A stretch of 9,843 bases of DNA from Deinococcus sp. (GTDB lineage: Bacteria; Deinococcota; Deinococci; Deinococcales; Deinococcaceae): assembly GCA_018260375.1 (NCBI GenBank), contig JAGLBF010000092.1, forward strand, positions 1 through 9,843. Reading direction: 5' to 3'. Below, in pieces: positions 1 through 6,228 of the stretch. Numbering within the stretch: the stretch's first letter is position 1; each line of letters begins with the position of its first letter. The position numbers and the translations under genes were made by a program. The notes below the pieces were generated by a model. That model searched no databases. It was not told where the DNA came from and saw only the letters and a program-made list of their open reading frames with translations.

Positions 1-22
1 TGTTCCCACTCGCATCCGCTCG

Positions 23-51
23 GATTGATTCGGAAGTACGCCAAATCAATC
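23..51. repeat. Intergenic inverted repeat downstream of the uspA-type gene
   Basis: GATTGATTCGG (23-33) faces CCAAATCAATC (41-51), giving an 11-bp stem with one mismatch and a 7-base loop. It lies just past the stop of the minus-strand stress gene. No T-run follows on either strand, so it is not a standard intrinsic terminator. It abuts a copy of the ATACRGACTSCG motif (50-65). It may be an mRNA 3' structure or part of a dispersed repeat. Confidence 0.5.
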
Positions 52-61
52 GGAGTCCGTA

Positions 62-532
62 TTACTGCTTATTGGTCTTGACCACTAGCACGGGCAACTG
101 TGCTTTTTTCAGCACTTCCTCTGCCACTGATCCGAGAAAAAAGTGTTCTAGCGCTCCCTGGGTGTGTGTGCCAACCACCAGCAAATCAGCGCCCCAAGCA
201 CTAGCCGCTTCAACCAATGCGCTCGCAGGTTCACCCGTCACCACTTCCTTAAACTCGCCTGCCTGAGCCAACTGGTCAAGCTGGTGGGTGTCATTTTTTC
301 TGAAGGTATCTAGTACGTTGGCCGAGGGCATCATCGGCACCATGCCCGCGCCCGACAGGTCAGGCATTGCGGTAGCGCGGCTATCAATCACATGGATCAG
401 CAGCCGCTGGGCCTGGGGAAAGTGTGTGCGTGCCAGTTGCAACGCCGCGTCTGAGCTACCCGAAAACTCAATGCCAATAGCCACTTTCTGAAACGCCGTG
501 CGGCTTTCTGGTTCGTTGGTGATGATGGTCAT
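62..532 (-). CDS. Universal stress protein, UspA family
   Basis: A single-domain UspA-type cytosolic protein of 156 residues, the usual length for the family. The alpha/beta fold is readable: strand 1 KVAIGIEFSGSSDAALQLA (about 16-34), a middle strand LLIHVID (44-50), and the C-terminal block LLVVG...LGSVAEEVL...PVLVV (117-151). The nucleotide loop at 121-135 reads G-T-H-T-Q-G...L-G-S, so the second Gly of the usual G-2x-G-9x-G(S/T) motif is Thr124. The usual Asp of strand 1 is Glu22. ATP binding is therefore uncertain, although the final GS is intact. The ATG at 532 lies 6 bases after a TACACT -10 box and has no Shine-Dalgarno, which fits a leaderless transcript. It stands alone, 286 bp from the next gene. 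The family call is firm; the stress or target it serves cannot be read from sequence. Confidence 0.93.
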   Translation of the reverse strand: MTIITNEPESRTAFQKVAIGIEFSGSSDAALQLARTHFPQAQRLLIHVIDSRATAMPDLSGAGMVPMMPSANVLDTFRKNDTHQLDQLAQAGEFKEVVTGEPASALVEAASAWGADLLVVGTHTQGALEHFFLGSVAEEVLKKAQLPVLVVKTNKQ

Positions 533-538
533 GCCAAC

Positions 539-544
539 AGTGTA
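539..544 (-). promoter_or_regulatory. Putative -10 box of the uspA-type gene (leaderless)
   Basis: TACACT (TANNNT class) ends 6 bases before the ATG at 532, which would place the transcription start at or next to the start codon. The -35 region is weak (TCTGCC at the expected 17-bp spacing). The support is the repeated spacing at other starts in this window. Confidence 0.45.
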
Positions 545-688
545 ACGTGAGGCACGTGGTGGGCAGATGGGAAGGCAAGAATGTCTAAACGTACATATAC
601 GGCCAGCCTGTCTACAAGGCCGCCAACACCGCTCAGCGCAGCCTCGGGTTATCGCAGCGCCCTGTCCCTGCTCACAGCGGCTGCCCTG

Positions 689-819
689 ATACGGACTGCG
701 CCTTGAATTTTTAAAAACGCGGTGTAAGAAGGGAAGCAGGAGCAGGAAAAAGTGTGCATTTCGCGGTAATGCGCAGGCGGTACGTTTCTTCTTGTGGTGG
801 AATGAAGCGCAGTCTGTAT
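689..819. repeat. Segment bounded by 15-bp imperfect inverted repeats
   Basis: ATACGGACTGCGCCTT (689-704) is facing AAGCGCAGTCTGTAT (805-819); 13 of 15 positions pair. The right arm ends in the stop codon of the HD-domain gene. Inside lie short matching blocks (AAGAAG near 726-731, CTTCTT near 787-792) and a small hairpin at 756-772. The 131-bp segment has no ORF. It could be a miniature foldback repeat or a large 3' RNA structure. I could not compare it with other genomic copies. Confidence 0.4.
747..772 (-). terminator. Possible intrinsic terminator of the HD-domain gene
   Basis: On the minus strand GCATT (772-768) pairs with AATGC (760-756) across a 7-base loop, and five Ts follow four bases later (751-747). 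It lies about 45 bases past the stop at 819. The stem is short and the T-run is offset, so this is tentative. Confidence 0.35.
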
Positions 820-1370
820 TATTCCATCTCGTCTAACTGGTGTAGCCGCTGCGCTCGAACGTTATCGCCTGGATGATGGTGCTGGGCAATCAGGGCCGCG
901 ACTGCCTCGCGTCCGCCTGCTTCGCGTACCATCTGAGCGCCGTATTCGGGATGGTGTAGGCGCACCTGCACCGCGCCAAAAGACAAATAAGGCATGGCCC
1001 AGTGCGGCACCAAACCCGCCAGTACCCGCTCATGCACACGGTAGCGGCGGGCCGCTTTGCCGCAGTCGTGGAGCAGGGCGGCGGCGAGCAGCTCATTGTC
1101 CTTATAGTCACTGTCTTTATAGCCATTGTCCTCATATTCACTTTCCCTATACCCACTGCCACGGTCTGGGTATGGCCGCAGCAGTGCCTGAGCGACACGA
1201 CAGGCATGAGCGCGGTCACGGGCGTCCAGGCTCAAATAGACGCGCCCTTCAGCGGGGCTGAGGTGAGCCAGGGCCCACAGGTCATCGGGGCGCGCCTGGG
1301 CTTCGTCAAGGCTTTGGCCTAAGCGCCTGAGTTTGCCCGCTACTTTACTCAGTGGTTTGGTTCTAGACAT
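819..1370 (-). CDS. HD-domain protein (putative metal-dependent phosphohydrolase) with an internal pentapeptide repeat
   Basis: Predicted soluble protein of 183 residues. An HD-domain pattern is visible: His55 in a helix (RDRAHACRVAQALL), then LLAAALLHDCGKAARR with the diagnostic His101-Asp102, then HHPEYGAQMV (139-148), AQHHHPGD (162-169) and a late Asp180 that could be the last metal ligand. Such domains usually hydrolyse phosphoesters or nucleotides; the substrate is not readable. Between His55 and the HD helix, residues 71-92 form four pentapeptide units of the type x-S/N-x-Y-K/R/E, encoded by a 15-bp tandem repeat. This adds a polar, Tyr-rich loop without breaking the frame. The ATG at 1370 has no clear Shine-Dalgarno; TATAAG (1385-1390) may be its -10 box. 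The gene follows the 251-aa gene after 191 bp of foldback DNA, so its transcription may be separate. Confidence 0.85.
   Translation of the reverse strand: MSRTKPLSKVAGKLRRLGQSLDEAQARPDDLWALAHLSPAEGRVYLSLDARDRAHACRVAQALLRPYPDRGSGYRESEYEDNGYKDSDYKDNELLAAALLHDCGKAARRYRVHERVLAGLVPHWAMPYLSFGAVQVRLHHPEYGAQMVREAGGREAVAALIAQHHHPGDNVRAQRLHQLDEME
1094..1161. repeat. 15-bp in-frame minisatellite inside the HD-domain gene
   Basis: Four consecutive degenerate 15-bp units, starting at 1102, 1117, 1132 and 1147 (for example TTATAGTCACTGTCT and TTATAGCCATTGTCC), plus a half unit CATTGTCC at 1094-1101. The period is a multiple of three, so the frame is kept, and the translated units read (minus strand) GSGYR, ESEYE, DNGYK, DSDYK, DN. 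The AT content is higher than the surrounding gene. Confidence 0.85.
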
Positions 1371-1414
1371 AAGGTGTCCGGGGGCTTATACAAACTGCAA
1401 CTTGAAACTTGGTA

Positions 1415-1560
1415 ACAAGGCGATACAAGAAGGCCGGCGGGCGTAGAAAACGGTACAGACCCCGTCGTTGTGGCAAGGTGCCTAAGATGTCTGCGTGTCT
1501 AAAACAAAACAGCATGACCCACATCTTGCCACAAGACTGTGTTTGTATCCTTCGCCTTGT
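1415..1560. repeat. 146-bp foldback (nested inverted-repeat) element
   Basis: The outer arms ACAAGGCG (1415-1422) and CGCCTTGT (1553-1560) are exact complements, and GATACAA (1422-1428) pairs with TTGTATC (1543-1549). The inner arms are TTGTGGCAAG (1468-1477) and CTTGCCACAA (1524-1533). ATGT at 1487-1490 with ACAT at 1521-1524 continues this as a 14-bp repeat if a 9-base insertion in the left arm (1478-1486) is skipped. The element fills almost all of the gap between the 251-aa gene (stop at 1562) and the HD-domain gene. It has no T-run typical of a terminator. It may be a miniature foldback mobile element or a processed RNA structure. Confidence 0.55.
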
Positions 1561-1561
1561 C

Positions 1562-2317
1562 TCATAGCTTCTCACGCCCCACCCGTTGCCCAAACTGTCT
1601 GGCGGCTTGCAGGAGTTCGCGGTGCAGGTCGGCACTATTGCGGGCCTGGCGAGCACGTACCTGTGACAGTTCATTGGCGCTCAGGTAAGCCACCACCACA
1701 AACTGGTCGCCGCGCGGCTCACTACGAGCGGGGATACCGCTGAGTTCGGCGCACAGCGACAGCAAAAAGGCCGCCTGAAACTCATCTTGGGCGCGCAGTT
1801 GCCGCTCAGGGCGCAGCAAAACCGCCGCCCGAAGCAAACTGAGGTTTTGAATGCTGCTGGCGAGGGTGGGGGCCTGGTCACGCGCCACCTCGGCTTCAGT
1901 TAGTTGGGCAGCAGCCCGCGTGATGGCCTCAGCGGTCATCTCTTGGTCAGGCTGCGTCAGTGCCCAGCCTTCAGCGCGGCTCGCTGCCAAGCGCCCTATG
2001 TCCAGGTACTGCAAGACCTGCTGGCGCTGGCTGAGGGTTAAGTCTGGCGCGTCAGCGAGGTGCTGCAAAGCCTCATCACGGCTGGCTGGGTCAGCAAGCG
2101 CGGCGAGGTAGCGGTTGTGTTCGTGGCCTGCTGGGGCCGCACCGGGGTCGCGCACATGGGGCAGGCCCACCTCAAGGTCACTGAGGTACAACCCCGCCGT
2201 CTCTAACACCCGCACCAGCGCCCCGCGCGCCTTATCTTTTTCGCCGCCCGCCGCTCCGCGCCAAAGCCCCAACAACTTGCGTGCACGCTCAAGCTGCCGG
2301 GGATCAGGGGTGGTCAT
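1562..2317 (-). CDS. Hypothetical protein, 251 aa, mostly helical
   Basis: I do not recognise this family. The protein looks soluble and almost entirely alpha-helical, rich in Ala, Leu, Arg, Gln and Glu, with one Cys (189), no signal peptide and no membrane segment. Residues 7-50 (ERARKLLGLWRG... then GLYLSDLEVGLP) loosely resemble the N-terminal helix pair of DUF2786-like proteins, but this is a weak impression. A central segment (78-165) is helical with many Gln/Ala. The region 204-212 (DQFVVVAYL) is the only clear beta stretch. GC-rich third positions match its neighbours, so it is probably a real resident gene. The ATG at 2317 sits 6 bases behind a TATCAT box, suggesting its own leaderless promoter. 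It lies downstream of gdhB by 122 bp and is probably not part of that operon. Confidence 0.8.
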   Translation of the reverse strand: MTTPDPRQLERARKLLGLWRGAAGGEKDKARGALVRVLETAGLYLSDLEVGLPHVRDPGAAPAGHEHNRYLAALADPASRDEALQHLADAPDLTLSQRQQVLQYLDIGRLAASRAEGWALTQPDQEMTAEAITRAAAQLTEAEVARDQAPTLASSIQNLSLLRAAVLLRPERQLRAQDEFQAAFLLSLCAELSGIPARSEPRGDQFVVVAYLSANELSQVRARQARNSADLHRELLQAARQFGQRVGREKL

Positions 2318-2323
2318 GGCTTT

Positions 2324-2353
2324 ATGATAGAGGGTGCCGGCGGCGTTGGCGAA
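2324..2353 (-). promoter_or_regulatory. Putative leaderless promoter of the 251-aa gene
   Basis: TATCAT (2329-2324) ends 6 bases before the ATG at 2317. A weak TTCGCC (2353-2348) stands 18 bp upstream. The same CTATCAT string precedes the polyprenyl synthase gene, which strengthens the -10 call. Confidence 0.5.
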
Positions 2354-2366
2354 TAGGGAAGACCAA

Positions 2367-2395
2367 AAGGTGACCTAGACGATAAGGTGACCTAG
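2367..2395. repeat. Direct repeat AAGGTGACCTAG, 17-bp period
   Basis: Two perfect 12-bp copies at 2367-2378 and 2384-2395. They sit just upstream of the -35 region of the 251-aa gene and 45 bp past the gdhB stop, a position suited to an activator or repressor dimer. No protein can be assigned to the site. Confidence 0.5.
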
Positions 2396-2406
2396 CTTCT
2401 GGAGAA

Positions 2407-2441
2407 GCGCGATCTCCTGATTGTCTAGCCGCGCCTTTTTT
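2407..2441 (+). terminator. Plus-strand hairpin with T6 tail at the gdhB 3' end
   Basis: GCGCG (2407-2411) can pair with CGCGC (2430-2434) across an 18-base loop, and TTTTTT follows at 2436-2441. Its orientation would stop plus-strand (antisense) transcription before it enters gdhB, whose stop codon overlaps the T-run. The long loop makes it weak. A nested alternative, GGAGA/TCTCC (2401-2405/2413-2417), could serve as the 3' structure of the gdhB mRNA. Confidence 0.3.
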
Positions 2442-3741
2442 ACGGATACAGACCGCGCAACGCCCGCGCTTCTAGCACGCGGGTACAGGCCACGATGTAA
2501 GCGGCGGTACGCAGGGTGACTTTGTGCGTGTCAGCGACGTCCCACAGGCTGTTAAAGGCTTCTGCCATAATGCGGTCAAGCCGGGCGTTGATTTCGTCTT
2601 CTGTCCAAAAAAAGCTGCTAAAGTCCTGCACCCACTCAAAGTAACTCACCGTCACGCCGCCCGCGTTGGCAAGTACATCAGGCACAATCACCACGCCGTG
2701 CTCGTGCAGAATGTCATCGGCGGCAGGGGTGGTGGGCCCGTTGGCGCCTTCTACAATCAGTTTGGCCTTTATTTTGTTGGCGTTGGCTTCAGTAATCTGC
2801 TTTTCAAGTGCAGCGGGGATCATAACTTCGCACTCTAGTTCCCAAAACTGGTCTTTTTCTAGCGTTTCGCTGTCTTCAAAGCCCTGCACACTCTTGGTAT
2901 CGCTCAGGTGCTTCAACAGCTTGTTGGGGTCAATGCCGCCCGCGTTATAAATGGTGCCCGTCACGTCCTGCACCGCCACGATTTTGGCGCCGTGGTCATG
3001 GAAAATACGCGCAGCGGCGTTGCCCACATTACCAAAGCCCTGCACGGCGACGCGCGCGCCTTCAAGCGCAATACCCATTTTCTTCAGGGCCTGTGCGCCC
3101 GCTACGAATACGCCGCGCCCTGTTGCGTCACTGCGTCCCAGCGAGCCGCCCAGTTGCACAGGCTTACCCGTTACCACACCCGTAGCGGTGCGGCCTACAT
3201 TCATGCTGTAAGTGTCCATCATCCAGGCCATGATCTGGGGGTTGGTGTTGACATCGGGCGCGGGGATATCTTTTTCTGGGCCGATGATCAGGCCGATTTC
3301 GGTGGTAAAGCGGCGCGTCAGGCGCTGAAGTTCGCCCTGCGAGTAGCCGCGCGGGTCAATGCGGATACCGCCCTTGCCGCCGCCAAAAGGCAGGTTGACG
3401 GCGGCGTTTTTAATGGTCATCCAGGCCGAAAGCGCCATCACTTCGCTGAGCGTCACGTCTTGGTGGTAGCGGATACCGCCTTTGGCAGGCCCACGCGAGA
3501 TATTGTGCTGTACGCGGTAGCCTTCAAAGTGAGCCACTGAGCCGTCATCCAGGTGAATAGGTATGTCGACAATCAGTATGCGCTTGGGGCGCTTGAGGGT
3601 CTCGGCCCAGTACGCCAGCTTACCCAGGTAAGGGGTCACGCGGTTCACTTGCTCTAGATAAATCTCCCAGGGGCCGAGATTGTTTTTGTCAAGGTAGGAG
3701 GGCAGGTGATGCACGGGGGTAGGCACAGATTCGGCGGTCAT
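2440..3741 (-). CDS. gdhB: Glutamate dehydrogenase, catalytic-type subunit
   Basis: A full-length (433 aa) member of the Glu/Leu/Phe/Val dehydrogenase family. It catalyses the reversible oxidative deamination of glutamate to 2-oxoglutarate and ammonia with NAD(P). All active-site elements are present: GPAKGGIRYH with Lys87, the MTIKNA Lys111, the catalytic Lys123 in PFGGGKGGIR, and Asp163 in PAPDVNTN. The Rossmann loop is GFGNVG (235-240), with Asp259 following the second strand. The nucleotide-domain motif VEGANGPTTPAAD (330-342) is also intact. The ATG at 3741 has a strong Shine-Dalgarno (GAGGAG, 6-base spacing). It lies 76 bp downstream of gdhA on the same strand with no terminator seen between, so they should share a transcript. 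In Thermus thermophilus the GdhB subunit is catalytic and associates with GdhA; assigning this copy as GdhB rests on its intact residues. Cofactor preference is not certain. Confidence 0.95.
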   Translation of the reverse strand: MTAESVPTPVHHLPSYLDKNNLGPWEIYLEQVNRVTPYLGKLAYWAETLKRPKRILIVDIPIHLDDGSVAHFEGYRVQHNISRGPAKGGIRYHQDVTLSEVMALSAWMTIKNAAVNLPFGGGKGGIRIDPRGYSQGELQRLTRRFTTEIGLIIGPEKDIPAPDVNTNPQIMAWMMDTYSMNVGRTATGVVTGKPVQLGGSLGRSDATGRGVFVAGAQALKKMGIALEGARVAVQGFGNVGNAAARIFHDHGAKIVAVQDVTGTIYNAGGIDPNKLLKHLSDTKSVQGFEDSETLEKDQFWELECEVMIPAALEKQITEANANKIKAKLIVEGANGPTTPAADDILHEHGVVIVPDVLANAGGVTVSYFEWVQDFSSFFWTEDEINARLDRIMAEAFNSLWDVADTHKVTLRTAAYIVACTRVLEARALRGLYP

Positions 3742-3747
3742 TGTTGG

Positions 3748-3753
3748 CTCCTC
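3748..3753 (-). promoter_or_regulatory. Ribosome binding site of gdhB
   Basis: GAGGAG, 6 bases before the ATG at 3741. Together with the gdhA site it contrasts with the window's many starts that lack a Shine-Dalgarno, as expected for an internal operon gene. Confidence 0.8.
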
Positions 3754-3817
3754 ATTGGGGATGTGAGATGGAGGTTGTCGGGTGGAGCAAAAGCGGCTAG
3801 ACGTTTAGGCCATGGCA

Positions 3818-5065
3818 TTAAGGATAAATGCCGCGCATCACGGCCGCTGAGTGCAGTTTATTCAGCGCTATGGCATAAGCGGCGGTACGCAGGTCGGGGG
3901 TTTGGTGCGTGCTGGCAAAATCCAGCACTTCGTCTACGGCGGCTTTGACGCGCGTATCGAGCGTGGCGTGAATTTCCTCTTCTAGCCAGAAAAAATTGCT
4001 GGCATCCTGTACCCATTCCAGATAGTTAGAAATCACCCCGCCGATGCTCGCGAGCAAGTCGGGTACCACTTCGATGTTCATGGTCTTGAGCGCGCGCTCG
4101 GCCTCAGGAAGTACGGCGCGGTTGGTGGCCTCAATAACCAGAGGGGCGCGGATGTCGGCAGCGTTGCCCGCGTAGATACTGCCGTAGTCGTGGGCCAGTA
4201 TCAGAATGTCAGCGTCCAGCGCCAGCACTTCGTCAGCAGTAATACTGACGCCGTAGCCGCTGATGTGGCCCGCTTCGCTGCGGTAGGCGTCTAGCGCCGT
4301 GAGATCCAGGCCCGAGGAAGAGTAACTGCCTCCCTGCGCGCTGGCAACGCCCACAATTCGTGCACCCTGAGCAGCGAGGTATTCGCCGGCGGCAATGCCG
4401 ACCACGCCGTAGCCGTGTATCGCTACGCTGAGGTTATTAAGGCTCTGGCCCCGCGCCGCCAGCAGGCGCTCTGTCACCACGCCTGCCCCGCGTCCGCGTG
4501 CTCCTTTGCTGCCCAGTGAGCCGCCCAGAGGTACAGGCTTGCCAACCACCACGCCGCTTTGGGTGTTGCCCAGGTTTTCATTGTAGGTGTCAAGCATCCA
4601 GGCCATGATTTGGTCGTTGGTGCCTACATCGGGAGCCAGTACGTCGCTTTGGTGGCCCAGTAGGTTCACCAGTTCGGCGGTGTAGCGCCGGGTCAGGCGC
4701 TCAAGTTCACCGTGGCTCAGGGTTTCGGGGTCTACGTTGATGCCGCCTTTGGCCCCGCCCAGCGGCAACTCGGCTACCGCATTTTTCAGGGTCATCAGGG
4801 CGGCGAGCACCTCGCACTCGTGGGCATTCAGGCCCTCTTTGTAGCGTACGCCGCCCATCGAAGGCCCCCGCGAGATGCTGTGCACCGTGCGGTAACCGCG
4901 AAATACCTTGATGTCGCCGCTGTCCATTCGCAGGGGCAGGCTCAGGCTCACGGTACGCTTGGGATATTTAAAGTAGGCCAGACTCTGGTCATTGACCTCG
5001 GTAAAGGGGAGGGCTTGTTCTAGTTGTTCCAACAGCCCATGCCAACTCAGTCCAGAAGAACGCAT
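3818..5065 (-). CDS. gdhA: Glutamate dehydrogenase family protein, regulatory-type subunit (GdhA-like)
   Basis: A 415-aa Glu/Leu/Phe/Val dehydrogenase homologue encoded directly upstream of gdhB. Lys94 (LMTLKNA), Lys106 (PLGGAKGGIN), Asp146 (LAPDVGTN) and the Rossmann loop GYGVVG (218-223) are kept. Two key places have diverged. The substrate Lys in the family's GPxKGG is Met70 (GPSMGGVRY). The nucleotide-domain block EGAN-x-P-x-T has become EATNRAVLP (312-320), and the preceding P-x-AL-E segment is replaced by LAHDYGSIYAGNAAD. This matches a catalytically poor partner subunit, as reported for Thermus thermophilus GdhA, which regulates GdhB in response to leucine. That function is inferred by analogy here. 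The ATG at 5065 is chosen over an upstream in-frame GTG (5137) because AGAGGAG stands 7 bases before it, and because the family N-terminus begins there. Confidence 0.9.
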   Translation of the reverse strand: MRSSGLSWHGLLEQLEQALPFTEVNDQSLAYFKYPKRTVSLSLPLRMDSGDIKVFRGYRTVHSISRGPSMGGVRYKEGLNAHECEVLAALMTLKNAVAELPLGGAKGGINVDPETLSHGELERLTRRYTAELVNLLGHQSDVLAPDVGTNDQIMAWMLDTYNENLGNTQSGVVVGKPVPLGGSLGSKGARGRGAGVVTERLLAARGQSLNNLSVAIHGYGVVGIAAGEYLAAQGARIVGVASAQGGSYSSSGLDLTALDAYRSEAGHISGYGVSITADEVLALDADILILAHDYGSIYAGNAADIRAPLVIEATNRAVLPEAERALKTMNIEVVPDLLASIGGVISNYLEWVQDASNFFWLEEEIHATLDTRVKAAVDEVLDFASTHQTPDLRTAAYAIALNKLHSAAVMRGIYP

Positions 5066-5072
5066 GTACACA

Positions 5073-5080
5073 CTCCTCTC
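5073..5080 (-). promoter_or_regulatory. Ribosome binding site deciding the gdhA start
   Basis: GAGAGGAG ends 7 bases before the ATG at 5065, a near-ideal Shine-Dalgarno. It rules against the in-frame GTG at 5137, which would add 24 residues unlike the family. Confidence 0.8.
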
Positions 5081-5167
5081 ACGCCCCCCTAAGGTGCAAG
5101 GGCGCAAGTCTTTGCCGCAAGGTTTACTACCTGCCACAGCATTTGTCTAGAGAACACTTTCCTGTAG

Positions 5168-5196
5168 ATTGTATACAACAGCTCCAGCAGTGTAAA
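5168..5196 (-). promoter_or_regulatory. Sigma-70-type promoter of the gdhA-gdhB operon
   Basis: TTTACA (5196-5191), a 17-bp spacer, then TACAAT (5173-5168); each hexamer matches the consensus at 5 of 6 positions. Transcription would start near 5160 and give a leader of about 95 bases, long enough for regulation and consistent with the Shine-Dalgarno-led start at 5065. This is the best consensus promoter in the window. Confidence 0.65.
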
Positions 5197-5232
5197 GACC
5201 CACTACGCCTTGCGCGGTATGGACATACAGGC

Positions 5233-5252
5233 AAAAAAGCGCCGCCCACGCT
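5233..5252 (-). terminator. Probable intrinsic terminator of the polyprenyl synthase gene
   Basis: On the minus strand AGCG (5252-5249) pairs with CGCT (5241-5238) across TGGGCGG and runs directly into six Ts (5238-5233). It is about 30 bases past the stop and before the gdhA promoter. The stem is short but GC-rich and the T-run is good. Confidence 0.45.
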
Positions 5253-5282
5253 GGAATAAAACGGAATGGCTACTTGTTCCTG

Positions 5283-6221
5283 CTACCGCTGCCGCTCGCC
5301 TTCTTGCCGGGCCAGCGCCCTGAGTTGTTCGCGGGCTGGGCTAGGAGGTAGGGCCTCTAGGGCATCAGCGGCGAGCTGAACGCGGCGGGCAATTTCGGCC
5401 CGGGTGCGGGTGTCAGCTTCCTCAAGGCGAGCAAGCGCGCGCACGCGGGCAATGTCACCAGGCGCGGTAGCGCGGCGCTCTAGGATACGGCGCACCTCTT
5501 CGGCGTGGGGGCCTTGTAGCAGGTACAGCACGGGCAATGTGGCCTTGCCTTCTTGCAAATCACCGCCTACGGGTTTGCCTAGGGCGGCCTCGTCGCTGCA
5601 CAGGTCAAGCAAGTCATCTTGCATCTGAAAGGCCAGGCCGTACTCGCGCCCGTAGGTGGCGAGGGACGCTTGGTACTCAGGTTTTTCCTGGCGGAGCAGG
5701 GCAGGGGCTTGGGCTGCCAGCTCAAAGACGGCAGCGGTTTTGCCGTAGATCACCTGCAAATAATGGTCTAGGGTGTATTCGCCGTAAGAGGCCACCTGAA
5801 ACTGCAACACTTCACCCTCGCACACCGCCGCCGCCGTTTGCCCAAAGGCGCGGGTCAGGCTGCTGGGCATGTCAGCCAGCAGCACCAGCAGGCGGCTGAG
5901 CATAAAGTCGCCGCTCATCACACTCACCACGTTGCCAAACTTGCGAAAGGCGGTGGGTTTGCCGCGCCGCATATCCGAGTCATCAATCAGGTCGTCGTGA
6001 AGTAGGCTGGCGGAGTGAAGCAGCTCCACGCCCACGGCAAGGTCAGTGTCATGCGGGTGTGCCGCGCCGAGGGCCTGCGCTGCTAGGTAGGTGATGATGG
6101 GGCGGCTGCGTTTACCCCCCGCCGTCACCAGATCGTCACCGATGAGTTCTATAAACTCTACCTGCGAGCGCAACACCTCCCGCAGACGGGCTTCAAACTC
6201 TGGCTTGGGCAAGGCAGTCAT
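5283..6221 (-). CDS. Long-chain polyprenyl diphosphate synthase
   Basis: A trans-prenyltransferase that condenses isopentenyl diphosphate onto an allylic diphosphate to make a long isoprenoid chain. At 312 aa from the chosen start it has the normal length. Motifs in order: GGKRSRP (35-41), first Asp-rich motif DDLID (76-80) followed by RRGKPT, GKT (160-162), FQMQDD with the second motif DDLLD (202-206). Small residues (Ala71, Ser72) stand at positions -5 and -4 before the first Asp motif. In this family that usually means no block on chain length, so an octaprenyl or similar product is likely. Deinococcus uses menaquinone-8, so quinone side-chain synthesis is the probable role (IspB/HepT-like). 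The start at 6221 is preferred over TTG at 6257 because TATCAT sits 7 bases upstream of the ATG and the TTG would fall inside the promoter. It lies 84 bp after the homoserine dehydrogenase gene. Confidence 0.92.
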   Translation of the reverse strand: MTALPKPEFEARLREVLRSQVEFIELIGDDLVTAGGKRSRPIITYLAAQALGAAHPHDTDLAVGVELLHSASLLHDDLIDDSDMRRGKPTAFRKFGNVVSVMSGDFMLSRLLVLLADMPSSLTRAFGQTAAAVCEGEVLQFQVASYGEYTLDHYLQVIYGKTAAVFELAAQAPALLRQEKPEYQASLATYGREYGLAFQMQDDLLDLCSDEAALGKPVGGDLQEGKATLPVLYLLQGPHAEEVRRILERRATAPGDIARVRALARLEEADTRTRAEIARRVQLAADALEALPPSPAREQLRALARQEGERQR

Positions 6222-6228
6222 GGGCAAG

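Larger units (their letters stand above)
533..818. other. Intergenic region between the HD-domain and uspA-type genes
   Basis: 286 bp without a convincing ORF. It holds the uspA-type -10 box at its low end and the inverted-repeat segment and possible terminator in its upper half. The stretch 560-688 shows no repeat, RNA gene or promoter I can support. Confidence 0.5.

Noticed and set aside
1094..1161. Tandem repeats considered as a CRISPR array
   Set aside because: The units are contiguous 15-mers without spacers and lie in frame inside a gene, so they are a minisatellite.
2908..3540. Open frame of 210 codons on the plus strand inside gdhB
   Set aside because: It lies antisense to a certain glutamate dehydrogenase gene with all motifs; its His/Ala/Arg-rich product has no domain and is a typical GC-rich shadow.
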